Below are positions 26,688-35,974 of a stretch of DNA of 64,000 nucleotides, piece after piece. The stretch spans positions 2,546,001 to 2,610,000 of the forward strand of contig NZ_CAESCH010000001.1 in NCBI RefSeq assembly GCF_903166545.1, read 5' to 3'. Every line of letters begins with the position of its first letter. Position 1 is the stretch's first letter. The position numbers and the translations under genes are program-made. This DNA comes from Metabacillus schmidteae (GTDB taxonomy: Bacteria > Bacillota > Bacilli > Bacillales > Bacillaceae). The notes beneath the pieces are model-generated. The model was not told the DNA's origin and searched no databases. It saw nothing but the letters and a program-made list of their open reading frames with translations.

Positions 26688-27395
26688 TTATTTAGAAGAA
26701 AAAATAGCTCTAGTTATAATTGGGACATAATTTTTTACCTTACCGATTATTATGCTTTTTTGAATTAAGTCATTATTTGATCTTTTATACGTATGGTTCT
26801 TTGGATTCACTCTTCTGATATAAACATAATTATAACGACTTGTTGTAAAAGTTTTAATGTTATTTTTCTTGCATCTTTTAATAAAGACACTATCTGTTCC
26901 AGATCCTTTACGTGAAGGGAACTTTATACTTGGATATATCTCTTTTCTGAATATAATAGTGCCACCTTTTATAGAACTTTTCCCTAATTTATTCTCACTT
27001 CCAAGTTTTCTGATGGTTAATAATTTTTGTTTTTCAAAAAACATAAAAGCCATTCCTTTTCCTACTAATTGAACATCGGTTGTGTTAAAAACTGACATTG
27101 CTTCACTTAAATAATACTCGGAATAATAATCATCATCATCAAGCTTTGCAATAATATTAAAATTTGCCTTTTCAATTCCAAAGTTTAAACATTCTCCAAG
27201 AGTTTTCTTCTGTGGTAATTGATAGACAAATACATTTTGATGCTTATTTGCCATTTCTTCCCATTTATTTTTATTCATATTATCTTTATTTAATATAATG
27301 AGTAATTCTTTTTCTTCCAATATCTGTCTATTAAAATTATTGAAAATATTCTCCATCATTGAATCCCTTATTGTACAAGCTATGATTGAAATCAT
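26688..27395 (-). CDS. Glycosyltransferase family 2 protein
   Basis: 235-aa minus-strand glycosyltransferase. It begins MISIIACTIRDSMMENIFNNF and has the family 2 DxD motif in NIIAKLDDDDYYSEYY (near residue 80) and IKGGTIIFRKEIYPSIKFPSRKGSGTDS (near 143-170). There is no membrane segment. It is the only gene of the sugar block on this strand and lies convergent to PP-loop copy 2. It resembles spore-coat glycosyltransferases of the SpsA or YtcC sort in general type only. Confidence 0.8.
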   Translation of the reverse strand: MISIIACTIRDSMMENIFNNFNRQILEEKELLIILNKDNMNKNKWEEMANKHQNVFVYQLPQKKTLGECLNFGIEKANFNIIAKLDDDDYYSEYYLSEAMSVFNTTDVQLVGKGMAFMFFEKQKLLTIRKLGSENKLGKSSIKGGTIIFRKEIYPSIKFPSRKGSGTDSVFIKRCKKNNIKTFTTSRYNYVYIRRVNPKNHTYKRSNNDLIQKSIIIGKVKNYVPIITRAIFSSK

Positions 27396-27647
27396 TTTAC
27401 TCCTCCATTATCCATTTTTAACTATATATGATGTTCCATACAAAAAGTGATTAAGCAGAGTAATTTGTACAACAACATTTTGTTATATCTATATTTATTT
27501 AACACAAAATAGTTAAAAATCTAACTTTTCTAAAGATAAACACCTATGCATCAACATTAAGCTTTGAATAATATAAATATATACTTCGTCTGGTAGTACG
27601 GTTAAACAAAATGAAATAGATATGATAAGAGAGGAGAGAGATAAATA

Positions 27648-28517
27648 TTGAAGGGCATCATTATTGCTGGTGGAAATGGTACTAGATTAAGTCCTTTAAC
27701 AAAGGTTATTTCTAAGGCATTACTACCTGTATACGATAAACCGATGATTTATTACCCACTTTCAATATTAATGGAAGCTAACATAAGGGAAATATTAATC
27801 ATCACAACCCCACAAGATAAAGAGAGATATATAGATTTGTTAGGAGATGGTAAACAGTTAGGAATATCAATTTATTATGAAATAGAAACCAAACCTTTGG
27901 GCATAGCTCAGGCATTTATTATTGGTGAAAAATTTATTGGAGATGAAGGTGTAACATTAATTTTGGGAGACAACATTTTTTACGGAAATGATTTTTCAGC
28001 AATAATGAGCAGATCTATAAAGAGGAAAGTAGGCGCCACTATTTTCGGATATCACGTAAACGACCCTGAAAGGTTTGGGGTTGTAGAATTCAATAAAAAT
28101 GGGAAAGTCATATCAATTGAAGAAAAACCAAAAAAGCCAAAAACAAATTATGCTGTAACCGGTTTATATATTTATGATAATAAAGTAGTCGAGATAGCAA
28201 AAAAAATGAAACCCTCTGAACGAGGAGAACTAGAGATTACAGACATAAACAAAGAATATTTAGACATGGGCAATTTACATGTTGAATTATTAGGGGATGA
28301 GTTCACATGGTTTGATACCGGCACTCATCATTCACTATATCAAACTACAAAATATATCGAGGAGACGGAAAGGGAACACAGTATTAAAATTGGTTGTATT
28401 GAAGAAATTGCATATGAAAAGGGATATATTTCAAAAGAACAGTTAGTTTCATTAGCGCAGAGCTTATTGAAAAGTGGATATGGAACTCATTTAGTCCAAA
28501 CTTCTAAATTTAAATAG
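27648..28517 (+). CDS. rfbA: Glucose-1-phosphate thymidylyltransferase
   Basis: RmlA/RfbA-type nucleotidyltransferase of 289 aa that makes dTDP-glucose from dTTP and glucose-1-phosphate. Signature segments are GIIIAGGNGTRLSPLTKVISKALLP in the first 27 residues, LILGDNIFYG near 105, GVVEFNKNGKVISIEEKP near 145 and FTWFDTGTHHSL near 225. It has the length of the long bacterial RmlA. The start is a TTG behind GAGGAGAG. No rmlB, rmlC or rmlD occurs in the window, so dTDP-rhamnose or another dTDP-sugar would have to be completed by genes elsewhere. Confidence 0.9.
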   Translation: MKGIIIAGGNGTRLSPLTKVISKALLPVYDKPMIYYPLSILMEANIREILIITTPQDKERYIDLLGDGKQLGISIYYEIETKPLGIAQAFIIGEKFIGDEGVTLILGDNIFYGNDFSAIMSRSIKRKVGATIFGYHVNDPERFGVVEFNKNGKVISIEEKPKKPKTNYAVTGLYIYDNKVVEIAKKMKPSERGELEITDINKEYLDMGNLHVELLGDEFTWFDTGTHHSLYQTTKYIEETEREHSIKIGCIEEIAYEKGYISKEQLVSLAQSLLKSGYGTHLVQTSKFK

Positions 28518-28527
28518 GACTAACTGA

Positions 28528-29283
28528 TTGTTGGGGGTAACTTTTTATTATCCGAAATTTAATACATGGATGTGGAAAATTGTGATACCTAATTATAATT
28601 TTAATATTGAACCGAAAAGTGATATGGTCATTTGCTGCCTAGGAGTGGGGAGCAACCATGAAGCAGCATTGAAAATAATGAGACCAACTGTGGAATATTA
28701 CGGGAAAATCCATAATATTGATACTTTGTTTTTTACCGAAAGTTTAGTTCCCTCTAAACTTGCAAAAAAAAATAAAATATTTCTACTTGCAAATTTACTC
28801 AAATATTATGAAACTGTCATGTGGATGGATTCTGATACTATAATCGTTGATCCTACAGTTAATATACGAGATGAATTACATTCGAATTATGTTATTTATA
28901 TGACTAGTTATTTTGGAAGAAATCCTTTGTTTCCTAACTCAGGGATAATTGTTGCTAAGCGTGACAAAATGACAATAGAAATTTTAGAGAAAGTGTGGAA
29001 TTTTAAACGTAAAAATGGCCGAGGTTGGTGGGATCAACAAGCTTTTCTAAATTTATTGGGCTATAAAAATAGACTAGTAAAAGTACTAGGCTATAACGGA
29101 CCTACTAAATATACTCCGTATATAGGTGCCTTGGACGTTAAGTGGAATAGTAGGCCAAATAGAAAAGACACTTCAAAAAATCCAATTATCATGCATCATT
29201 GTGGAATGAAATTTTCAAAGAGGTTATATCGAATGAAAAAAAGCTACCAGCAATTTTTAAAAAATATTAGTAAAAATAATTAA
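28528..29283 (+). CDS. Putative glycosyltransferase (GT8/GT34-like)
   Basis: About 251 aa, with a likely GT-A fold: YYETVMWMDSDTIIVDP (near residue 92, DxD motif) and NSGIIVAKRDKM with GWWDQQAFLNLLGYKNR (near 140-182) match the layout of glycosyltransferases that use a nucleotide sugar with a metal ion, such as families 8 and 34. The start is poorly defined: TTG at 28528 or 28531, or the ATG at 28570, and none has a good ribosome binding site. It begins 10 bp after rfbA, so it is probably translated from the same message. Confidence 0.6.
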   Translation: MLGVTFYYPKFNTWMWKIVIPNYNFNIEPKSDMVICCLGVGSNHEAALKIMRPTVEYYGKIHNIDTLFFTESLVPSKLAKKNKIFLLANLLKYYETVMWMDSDTIIVDPTVNIRDELHSNYVIYMTSYFGRNPLFPNSGIIVAKRDKMTIEILEKVWNFKRKNGRGWWDQQAFLNLLGYKNRLVKVLGYNGPTKYTPYIGALDVKWNSRPNRKDTSKNPIIMHHCGMKFSKRLYRMKKSYQQFLKNISKNN

Positions 29284-29354
29284 AGATTTTAATAATGTAA
29301 AAGTTTAAAAACTACTAGGAAAATAATAAATGATTGGAGAGCGTGTTGATTTGT

Positions 29355-30674
29355 ATGAGAAATATATCGGTTGTAGGAACTGGATATGTAGGTCTTGTCA
29401 CAGGTGTTTGTCTTTCAGAAATTGGTCATAACGTGACATGTATTGATCTCGATCAAGAGAAAGTGGATTTGTTAAAAAAAGGAAAGTCCCCTATTTTTGA
29501 GCCTGGTTTAGAGGATTTAATAGTAAAAAATATAAAAAGGGGTCATCTGTACTTCACTTCTGATCATGCTCAGGGATTTAAGGATGCCGAGGTTATTTAT
29601 ATTGCAGTAGGTACACCTGAAAATGATGATGGCTCAGTAAATCTTAAATATATAATAGATGTATCAAAATCAATTGCTTGCCATATAAAACAAGATGTTC
29701 TGATTGTAACAAAAAGCACTGTACCAGTTGGAACAAATGATCGGATTCTAGAAATAATAAATGAAAACTTACAACACGATGTTAGAGTTGAAGTGGCTTC
29801 AAATCCTGAATTTTTGAAAGAAGGATCTGCAATAAAAGATACCTTTTCAGGAGATAGGATTGTTGTGGGCACAAACAGTGATTACGCAGCAGAAATTATG
29901 GAGGAGATTTATAAGCCATTTAATATTCCAATATATAAAACAGATATGAAAAGTGCTGAAATGATTAAGTATGCTTCAAATGCATTTTTGGCTACAAAAA
30001 TAAGTTTTATAAATGAAATAGCTTTAATCTGTGAGTTGGTTGGGGCGAATGTAGAGGATGTATCATTTGGTGTCGGGTTAGATAGTAGAATTGGTTCAAA
30101 ATTTTTAAAAGCTGGAATAGGATTTGGTGGATCTTGTTTTCCAAAAGATTCAAGTGCACTAATCCAAATGTCTAATGAAGTTGGCTATAACTTTGAAACA
30201 CTAAAGGCAGTAGTAAATGTGAATAACAAACAAAAAACTATTCTCTTAGAAAAAGTAAAAGAGAGGTTCCTAGATTTAACTGGCAAAAGATTCGCTTTAT
30301 TAGGCCTAGCTTTCAAACCAGATACTGATGATATACGTCAAGCAGCTTCTATTAGTCTGTCAAACTTGTTGCTTCAAGAAGGTGCAGAGGTTATTACTTA
30401 TGACCCAGTTGCAACTAACAATGCAAGAAAAATATTAGATCCAAGGATTAAATATGCGGAGAGTGTTGAAGCGGCAATTAAAGATACTGATGCCGTTTTC
30501 ATCGTAACGGAATGGAAAGAATTTATTACATTTCCTTTACAAAAATTTGTAAAACAAATGAAAACTGCCATTATATTTGATGGGAGAAATTGCTATTCTC
30601 TTGATGAAGTAAAGAAATATCCAATTGAATATTATTCAATTGGCAGACCTATTGTAAATGAACGATTATTCTAA
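29355..30674 (+). CDS. ugd: UDP-glucose 6-dehydrogenase family protein
   Basis: About 439 aa. It oxidises UDP-glucose to UDP-glucuronate (the family also holds GDP-mannose and UDP-ManNAc dehydrogenases). Features: NAD-binding SVVGTGYVGLVTG at the N-terminus, the catalytic Cys in GFGGSCFPKD (near residue 260), the active-site Lys in EMIKYASNAFLATKISFINE, and LGLAFKPDTDDIRQAAS in the C-terminal UDP-binding part. I chose the ATG at 29355 by homology at the N-terminus, although a TTG at 29346 is better spaced from GGAGAG. In B. subtilis a homologue (YtcA) belongs to a spore gene cluster, which fits this locus. Confidence 0.88.
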   Translation: MRNISVVGTGYVGLVTGVCLSEIGHNVTCIDLDQEKVDLLKKGKSPIFEPGLEDLIVKNIKRGHLYFTSDHAQGFKDAEVIYIAVGTPENDDGSVNLKYIIDVSKSIACHIKQDVLIVTKSTVPVGTNDRILEIINENLQHDVRVEVASNPEFLKEGSAIKDTFSGDRIVVGTNSDYAAEIMEEIYKPFNIPIYKTDMKSAEMIKYASNAFLATKISFINEIALICELVGANVEDVSFGVGLDSRIGSKFLKAGIGFGGSCFPKDSSALIQMSNEVGYNFETLKAVVNVNNKQKTILLEKVKERFLDLTGKRFALLGLAFKPDTDDIRQAASISLSNLLLQEGAEVITYDPVATNNARKILDPRIKYAESVEAAIKDTDAVFIVTEWKEFITFPLQKFVKQMKTAIIFDGRNCYSLDEVKKYPIEYYSIGRPIVNERLF

Positions 30675-30713
30675 ATGTAATCATGTTGAATTGGGAGGTG
30701 TTTCGTTAAATAT

Positions 30714-31628
30714 ATGAAAAAAAGAATGAAAAATAAAACAAAAGATAGTAAATCACTAAAAGAATTATCTGAAAATAAACTTTTGGATACTGGTACGATT
30801 AATGAGAAATTAATTAATTTAGAAAACCTTCTTACTCATGATATACGAACCAATAAAGGAAATAGTCCAGAAATAGCTTTTGCTATATCACTAAAAAGTA
30901 AAAGGTCTTCAAAAAATTGGGATAGAGTACAAGAGAACCTCTCCAAAACTTTAAGGTCCATATTTAGAAACACAGACCAAAACTATCGGATCATTGTTGC
31001 GGGACATAAAAAGCCAATTATAAATGAATTGAATCATGAAAAAGTAACTTGGCTTAGAGTGAGGTTCTCACCTCCTAAAAGCCCAAAAGGTTTTAGTAGA
31101 GACAAAATGCACAAACGAAAGGTTATCGGAAACTATTTAAGGAAAGTAGGTTTTTCTGGATACTTTATGCCAATAGATGCGGATGATTGGATTCATTATA
31201 GATTTATTGAATATATACGCAACTGTCCATTATCTGATGCGTTTATTATAAACAAAGGATTCATGTTCAATCTATTTAATGAAAACATTTGGATGAGGAA
31301 ACAATCTTTTTATAAGGGGTGCGGAACTAGTCAAATTTTATATTTTAATAATAATGAGCTTCCTAAGTCCGCTCTATGGAATGCCACGGTTGATAAAAAT
31401 TTTGAAGTGGTTTTAAAATCTCATGTATTTATAAAAGAATTTTTGAAAAAAAGAAATAAAATGTATACACTTGTTGAATTTCCTTTAATAACATGGGTTC
31501 TTGCACATGGGGATAATAATAGTATTATTCTAGGGAAACACGATCTCAATATTTCAGCTATTAGATATCAGGCTGAGGAAGAGAAGTTTGATAGTCGGTT
31601 CTATAATTATTTTAAGGTATTAGATTAA
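30714..31628 (+). CDS. Glycosyltransferase (GT-A fold), paralogue 2 of 3
   Basis: 304 aa. Like its relatives at 21242-22105 and 31652-32557, it carries PEIAFAISLKSKRSS, NLSKTLRSIF, DQNYRIIVAGHKKP and GYFMPIDADDWIHYRFIEYI, where DADD replaces DSDD as the likely metal-binding motif, and WVLAHGDNNSI near the end. The first 50 residues are Lys/Asn/Leu rich and differ between copies. It is followed 23 bp later by the next paralogue, so the two form a tandem duplication. The sugar specificity is unknown. Confidence 0.75.
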   Translation: MKKRMKNKTKDSKSLKELSENKLLDTGTINEKLINLENLLTHDIRTNKGNSPEIAFAISLKSKRSSKNWDRVQENLSKTLRSIFRNTDQNYRIIVAGHKKPIINELNHEKVTWLRVRFSPPKSPKGFSRDKMHKRKVIGNYLRKVGFSGYFMPIDADDWIHYRFIEYIRNCPLSDAFIINKGFMFNLFNENIWMRKQSFYKGCGTSQILYFNNNELPKSALWNATVDKNFEVVLKSHVFIKEFLKKRNKMYTLVEFPLITWVLAHGDNNSIILGKHDLNISAIRYQAEEEKFDSRFYNYFKVLD

Positions 31629-31651
31629 TGATACTATAATACTGAGGTGGA

Positions 31652-32557
31652 ATGATGCAAAAAAGGAATATAAATCGGATGCATGATTTATTAATAAATG
31701 ATTCAGTTAATGAATATGTATCAAAAAATTCAAACTCAATTGAAAATCAACTAATCCAAATAGACAATTATTTAAAACATATATCAGTTAAAGAAAAAAG
31801 TCCTGAAATAGCATTTGCTATCTCACTAAAAAGTAAGAAATCATCACGAAATTGGAAAAGAGTTGAAAAAAATTTATCTAAAACTTTAAAAACAATCTTT
31901 AGTAATACTGACCAAAACTATCGAGTAATAATTGCAGGTCATAAAAAGCCCGATATCGAAGAATTATTACATGAAAAAGTTACATGGATACGTGTTAAAT
32001 TTGCTCCTCCCAAAAGTCCAAAAGGTTTTTTCTGGGACAAAATTAGAAAACGTAAAGTAATAGGAACTTATTTAAGAAAAATAGGATATTCTGGATATTT
32101 TATGCCTGTGGATGCTGATGATTGGATTCATTATAAATTTGTAGAATATATTAGATCTTGTCCAATTTCAGATGCATATATATTTAATAAAGGATTCATG
32201 GTAAATATATTCAAAAAAGAATTGTGGATGAGAAGCCGTTTTTATGGAGGCTGTGGTACAAGTCAAGTATTCTATTTTAGAAATGAAGAATTCCCACTAA
32301 CCACAAAAAAAACAGACATTCGCAAGTCAAATTTCAGAGTCGTTATTAAACATCACGGTCGAGTTTTAAAACATTTAAGAAATATGAAAAAAAATTATTC
32401 ACTCGTCAATATACCTTTATTAACATGGGTTCTTGCTCATGGTGATAATAACACGATGATACTAAAGAAGAAGAATAATGATGTGTCCGCTAAAAATTAC
32501 AACACTGAGGGTGTTGAGTTAAGTGAATGGTTTTATAGCTATTTTAAAACTAAATAA
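31652..32557 (+). CDS. Glycosyltransferase (GT-A fold), paralogue 3 of 3
   Basis: 301 aa. It is closest to the preceding paralogue, with which it shares SPEIAFAISLKSKKSS, NTDQNYRVIIAGHKKP, GYFMPVDADDWIHYKFVEYI, FYGGCGTSQVFYF and LTWVLAHGDNNTM. The DADD motif is kept. Divergence is mainly in the N-terminal 50 residues and in the region between the GCGTSQ and WVLAHGDNN blocks, where acceptor binding is expected, suggesting different acceptors rather than simple redundancy. The start ATG (two in tandem) follows GAGGTGG. Confidence 0.75.
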   Translation: MMQKRNINRMHDLLINDSVNEYVSKNSNSIENQLIQIDNYLKHISVKEKSPEIAFAISLKSKKSSRNWKRVEKNLSKTLKTIFSNTDQNYRVIIAGHKKPDIEELLHEKVTWIRVKFAPPKSPKGFFWDKIRKRKVIGTYLRKIGYSGYFMPVDADDWIHYKFVEYIRSCPISDAYIFNKGFMVNIFKKELWMRSRFYGGCGTSQVFYFRNEEFPLTTKKTDIRKSNFRVVIKHHGRVLKHLRNMKKNYSLVNIPLLTWVLAHGDNNTMILKKKNNDVSAKNYNTEGVELSEWFYSYFKTK

Positions 32558-32821
32558 TTTTCATGCCTCCTTTCTGTACAAATCCTTTTCCGTTTTTTTA
32601 TAATAAAAGCCGGAAACTAGAATTTTTTCCTCTTATATGATGGCCAAATATTTATATTCTTATAGAAGTATAATATGAGAGTTTGTTTTTAAAAATTAAC
32701 ATAAAAAATTCTCTTTTTTATAAGTTGAAAAGATATTGATTTAATATTCCTCATGAGCTTATTGCTTTAATCTACTCAAATAATGTTTTATCCCATTTTT
32801 AAAAATTGAAGGTTAACTTTC

Positions 32822-32890
32822 GAAGGACTAAATCCTGATAAGTATGGTTTTTACACTAACAAGGTTTCAATAAAAACTTTAAAGAAATAA
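32822..32890 (+). pseudogene. Possible vestige of a third PP-loop gene
   Basis: The frame reads EGLNPDKYGFYTNK and ends in a stop codon after KTLKK. In the intact PP-loop proteins the corresponding place reads EGLNPSDLGFNTYN and EGLNPSEHGFDMDN, just after the Cys cluster. The DNA GAAGGACTAAATCC is nearly identical to the same place in both copies. The rest of the gene is gone. The match is short, so chance cannot be excluded. Confidence 0.4.
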
Positions 32891-32993
32891 TTTTTTAGCA
32901 ATTAGACAAAAATAGATCTTCCAATGGAAGATCGGAAAAAACCGTTTCGGATTCTAAGGGCTTTATTCATAGATTATCCATAATATCATAGAC

Positions 32994-33031
32994 AAAAAAG
33001 GTAGAAAATAATATATTCTATCTTTTTTTTA
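32994..33031 (+). terminator. Intrinsic terminator
   Basis: AAAAAAGGTAGAA pairs with TTCTATCTTTTTT (one G-T wobble), ending in an eight-T run. Confidence 0.65.
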
Positions 33032-33238
33032 CGAATAAATAAAAGCATCAAAAAAGGGTGATATTTTGGTTATTAGCCCGAACCCAATTCTTTTTATTTG
33101 CATTTAATAATAAAGAGACTTTTTTAATTTAGAAAAAAGAGAAAATGAACTGTAATTTTAATAAAACCTTCTTTTTGTTCCTGATTTCTATAGTTTAAGC
33201 GTATTAAACCTAAACAATTTTGAAGGGAAGCATATTAA

Positions 33239-34540
33239 ATGATTGGAAAATGGTACGACACGAACTTTATCCTGATGAATTCAAATACAATGAAACAATT
33301 AAACCTCAAAGAGAATCATCTTATACCTGTCAATTACGGTAACTTAACAATAGTAAGGGCATTAGAAATCAACGAAAATTTGGCTGATGAAACAATTGGA
33401 CTTTCTAATCATTTTACAGAAGAAGTAACCCTTCCTACTGATGTGAAAATTGAAGTCCAAATAAAAAACAACGAAATTCATCTCGGACCCTTAATTGGAA
33501 TGTTACTGGTTAAAAACCATGAAAAATTAACAACTAAAGTATTAGAACACTTCAAAGAGAGAATCCCCTCTAACGAAACAGGGAAGGGTGTTGTATTTGT
33601 AGGAAGTCAAGATTGGATAGATGTCAAGAGAAAATTAATAAGAGGTTACTATTATTCAGTCCATGGTGAATGGAAAGAAGGAATATTCCCATTTCCAAAA
33701 GTTTTATATAATCGCACTTATCTTAAGAAAAGCCATTATAAAAGATTAAAGAAAAATGTAGATATGAAAGTGTTTAATAACTGCTTAATGACTAAATCAA
33801 AGCTTTGGAGGTTATTAAGGAAAGATCCATCTGTTAATATGCACCTCCCTTATACTCAGACGCTTCGTGATTTGAATAGCTTCATAGCAATGATTAATAA
33901 CTTCAAAACGGTGTACTTAAAACCAACAAATCTTTCAAGAGGTAGGGGTATTTACAAGGCGGAGAAGTTAAAACTTGGTTATCTTATAAAGGATACGAAT
34001 AATCAGGAAAAGGTTTTATTTACAGAGCAAGAGTTAGAGTCATTTATAACTAGTCTTACAAAAAATCGCAACTATATCATTCAACAGGGTGTTCCTTATA
34101 TGTATGGGAAAAGCTTGGTTGATTTTCGAGTTTATATGCAAAAGGATGAAACAAAGAACTGGAATTGTTCAGGTATATATGGAAGAGTGTCAAAACCAAA
34201 TCGGGTTATAACGAATTTAAAACATAGTCAAGAAGTTTTAACAATAGATCTTGCATTAAAAAGGTTTTTCCGACTACAAAATGCCCGAAGATTAGAAATC
34301 CAGCAAGAAATGATTCAAGTGTGCAAAAATGTGTGTACAGCACTTGAAGAAAAGAATCAAATCCTTGCAGATGTAGCTATTGATGTTGTGGTAGATAATC
34401 AACTGAAAGTATGGGTTCTTGAGGTCCAGGTAAGTTATGCTGCTGACGAACGTCTTTATCAATTACCAAAGTCTATATATGAAAAAGTTTGGCAAACACC
34501 TATTTCATATGCAAAAGCATTAACAGGATTTAAAAATTGA
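33239..34540 (+). CDS. YheC/YheD-family ATP-grasp protein, 433 aa
   Basis: Full-length YheC/YheD-like protein with an N-terminal beta-rich half (HLGPLIGMLLVKN near residue 83) and the ATP-grasp core: YLKPTNLSRGRGIYKAEK (near 225), SLVDFRVYMQKDE (near 297) and DVAIDVVVDNQLKVWVLEVQVSYA (near 376-399). The usual metal-binding E-x-N is changed to EVQ, and the Pro-Ser that usually follows is VS, so the active site may be altered. It starts 12 bp before the MurF-like gene ends the gap and forms an operon with it. Confidence 0.82.
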   Translation: MIGKWYDTNFILMNSNTMKQLNLKENHLIPVNYGNLTIVRALEINENLADETIGLSNHFTEEVTLPTDVKIEVQIKNNEIHLGPLIGMLLVKNHEKLTTKVLEHFKERIPSNETGKGVVFVGSQDWIDVKRKLIRGYYYSVHGEWKEGIFPFPKVLYNRTYLKKSHYKRLKKNVDMKVFNNCLMTKSKLWRLLRKDPSVNMHLPYTQTLRDLNSFIAMINNFKTVYLKPTNLSRGRGIYKAEKLKLGYLIKDTNNQEKVLFTEQELESFITSLTKNRNYIIQQGVPYMYGKSLVDFRVYMQKDETKNWNCSGIYGRVSKPNRVITNLKHSQEVLTIDLALKRFFRLQNARRLEIQQEMIQVCKNVCTALEEKNQILADVAIDVVVDNQLKVWVLEVQVSYAADERLYQLPKSIYEKVWQTPISYAKALTGFKN

Positions 34541-34552
34541 GGGTGAATAAAG

Positions 34553-35929
34553 ATGAGACCGATTTATCTAAAAGAATTGTTACCAATAATGAAGGGGAAA
34601 GTGGTGTATGGTGAAACAAACCCACTAATTAAACATGTAATTAAGGTACCAAAATATAGATTACTTAAAGACCACACAATGTATTTCCACGTAAAAAACA
34701 CTCTTTCTCTAAAAAAGTCAAATCACTTTAAACATCTAGTTATCATTACGGCTACTCCACAATTGATTACAGATATAGTAGATAACGTCACAATTGTTAA
34801 AGTAAATAACGTTAAAATCGCCTATTGGAATTTTATTGATTTTTATAGAAATATGCTAACAATCCCTTTTATCGCAATTACAGGCACTTGTGGGAAAACA
34901 ACGACAAAGGAAATGGTGAGCTGGATTTTTTCTAAGAATTATAATGTCTATAAGACTATAAAAAATGAAAATGATCCATCACGACATTTAGATTATTTGT
35001 TAGGTATTAATAGTAAAACAGAGGTTGTTGTCATGGAAACAGCGGTAGCCGCTCCTCGGCATTTAAGAAAAGCTTATCGATACTTTAAGCCCCATGTAGG
35101 GGTTTTAACATCAATAGGAATAGATCATCTAAATGGATTTCCAGACCTAGAATCATATATAGAAGAAAAGCTATCTATCTTTAAAATTATGGATCCTAAA
35201 GGAACAATAGTTGTTAATGGTGATAATGAATATGTCCAACAAATTGATTTAGGAAACATAAATAAAAAAGTCATCACATTCGGAATGAACCCAAAAGCAG
35301 ATTTCCGTATAGAACATATTGATTACGATAAGAATAAAATGAAATTTAAATTGAATTATAAAAATAGAAGGTTTGAGGGAATAGTTCCTGGTCTTGGAAA
35401 GCACAATGTGTATAATGCTGCAGCTGCAATTGCAGCTGCAAACCAGCTTGGTGTACCAATAACTGACAGTATTGAACGGTTAAAAACGTTTCCACTACTT
35501 CCGAAACATGTTGAAGTGGTAAAAGGGTTAAATGGTTCGACATTGATTGATGATACTTGGAGTTCAAATCCTACCTCCATTGAGTCTTCATTAGACGTAT
35601 TAAAAAATATCTCTCAAGGTAAAAAGAAGATCGCTGTAATTGGTGAAATAAAATTTTTAGGTGATAAAACGAATGAAGTTCATACACTTGTTGGAAATAT
35701 GTTAGCAAAAGAAGAGATCGATATTCTTATAACAATAGGGCAGGATGCAGAACTTATTAGTAAGCAAGCGTCGAAAATGGGTATGGGTGGTGAACGTTAT
35801 CATTGTCAGAGTCCAAAAGAAGCATATCAACATCTTTTGGAGAAGACAGATGCAGATACGATTGTATTAGTGAAAACCTCTATGTATCAATCCTATAAGG
35901 ATCTAATACAACGGTTAAGACAAAAATAA
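34553..35929 (+). CDS. Mur ligase family protein, MurF-like
   Basis: 458-aa ATP-dependent amide ligase. Domains in order: an N-terminal substrate-binding part (MRPIYLKELLPIMKGKVVYG), a central ATPase with the P-loop ITGTCGKTTTKEMV (near residues 109-122), the GIDHLNGFPDLESYIEEK block (near 190) and the C-terminal domain with VEVVKGLNGSTLIDDTWSSNPTS (near 320-342), which matches the MurF 'iDDsYNANP' element with NSNP changed to SSNP. True MurF adds D-Ala-D-Ala to the muropeptide. This paralogue is paired with a YheC/D protein, so a different acyl acceptor in a spore-specific polymer is likely. It could be an isofunctional second MurF. Confidence 0.78.
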   Translation: MRPIYLKELLPIMKGKVVYGETNPLIKHVIKVPKYRLLKDHTMYFHVKNTLSLKKSNHFKHLVIITATPQLITDIVDNVTIVKVNNVKIAYWNFIDFYRNMLTIPFIAITGTCGKTTTKEMVSWIFSKNYNVYKTIKNENDPSRHLDYLLGINSKTEVVVMETAVAAPRHLRKAYRYFKPHVGVLTSIGIDHLNGFPDLESYIEEKLSIFKIMDPKGTIVVNGDNEYVQQIDLGNINKKVITFGMNPKADFRIEHIDYDKNKMKFKLNYKNRRFEGIVPGLGKHNVYNAAAAIAAANQLGVPITDSIERLKTFPLLPKHVEVVKGLNGSTLIDDTWSSNPTSIESSLDVLKNISQGKKKIAVIGEIKFLGDKTNEVHTLVGNMLAKEEIDILITIGQDAELISKQASKMGMGGERYHCQSPKEAYQHLLEKTDADTIVLVKTSMYQSYKDLIQRLRQK

Positions 35930-35974
35930 AAAGCACATCTTAAGTCGCAGATTACGACTTAAGATGTGCTTTTT
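35928..35974. terminator. Bidirectional terminator, 20-bp stem
   Basis: 35928-35947 pairs perfectly with 35955-35974 around a 7-nt loop, between the convergent MurF-like and YheC/D genes. A-runs and T-runs flank it on both strands. Confidence 0.92.

Larger units (their letters stand above)
32558..33238. other. Intergenic region, 681 bp, with gene remnant and terminators
   Basis: Contains a short remnant resembling the PP-loop C-terminal part (32822-32890), a perfect 8-bp hairpin GATCTTCC/GGAAGATC at 32915-32933 and a terminator near 32994-33031. Nothing else with a ribosome binding site was seen. Confidence 0.6.

Noticed and set aside
32915..32933. Perfect hairpin GATCTTCC/GGAAGATC as a plus-strand terminator
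   Set aside because: It is followed by A-rich, not T-rich, sequence on the plus strand; on the minus strand a T-rich run follows but no gene precedes it. It is left as an unexplained structure.
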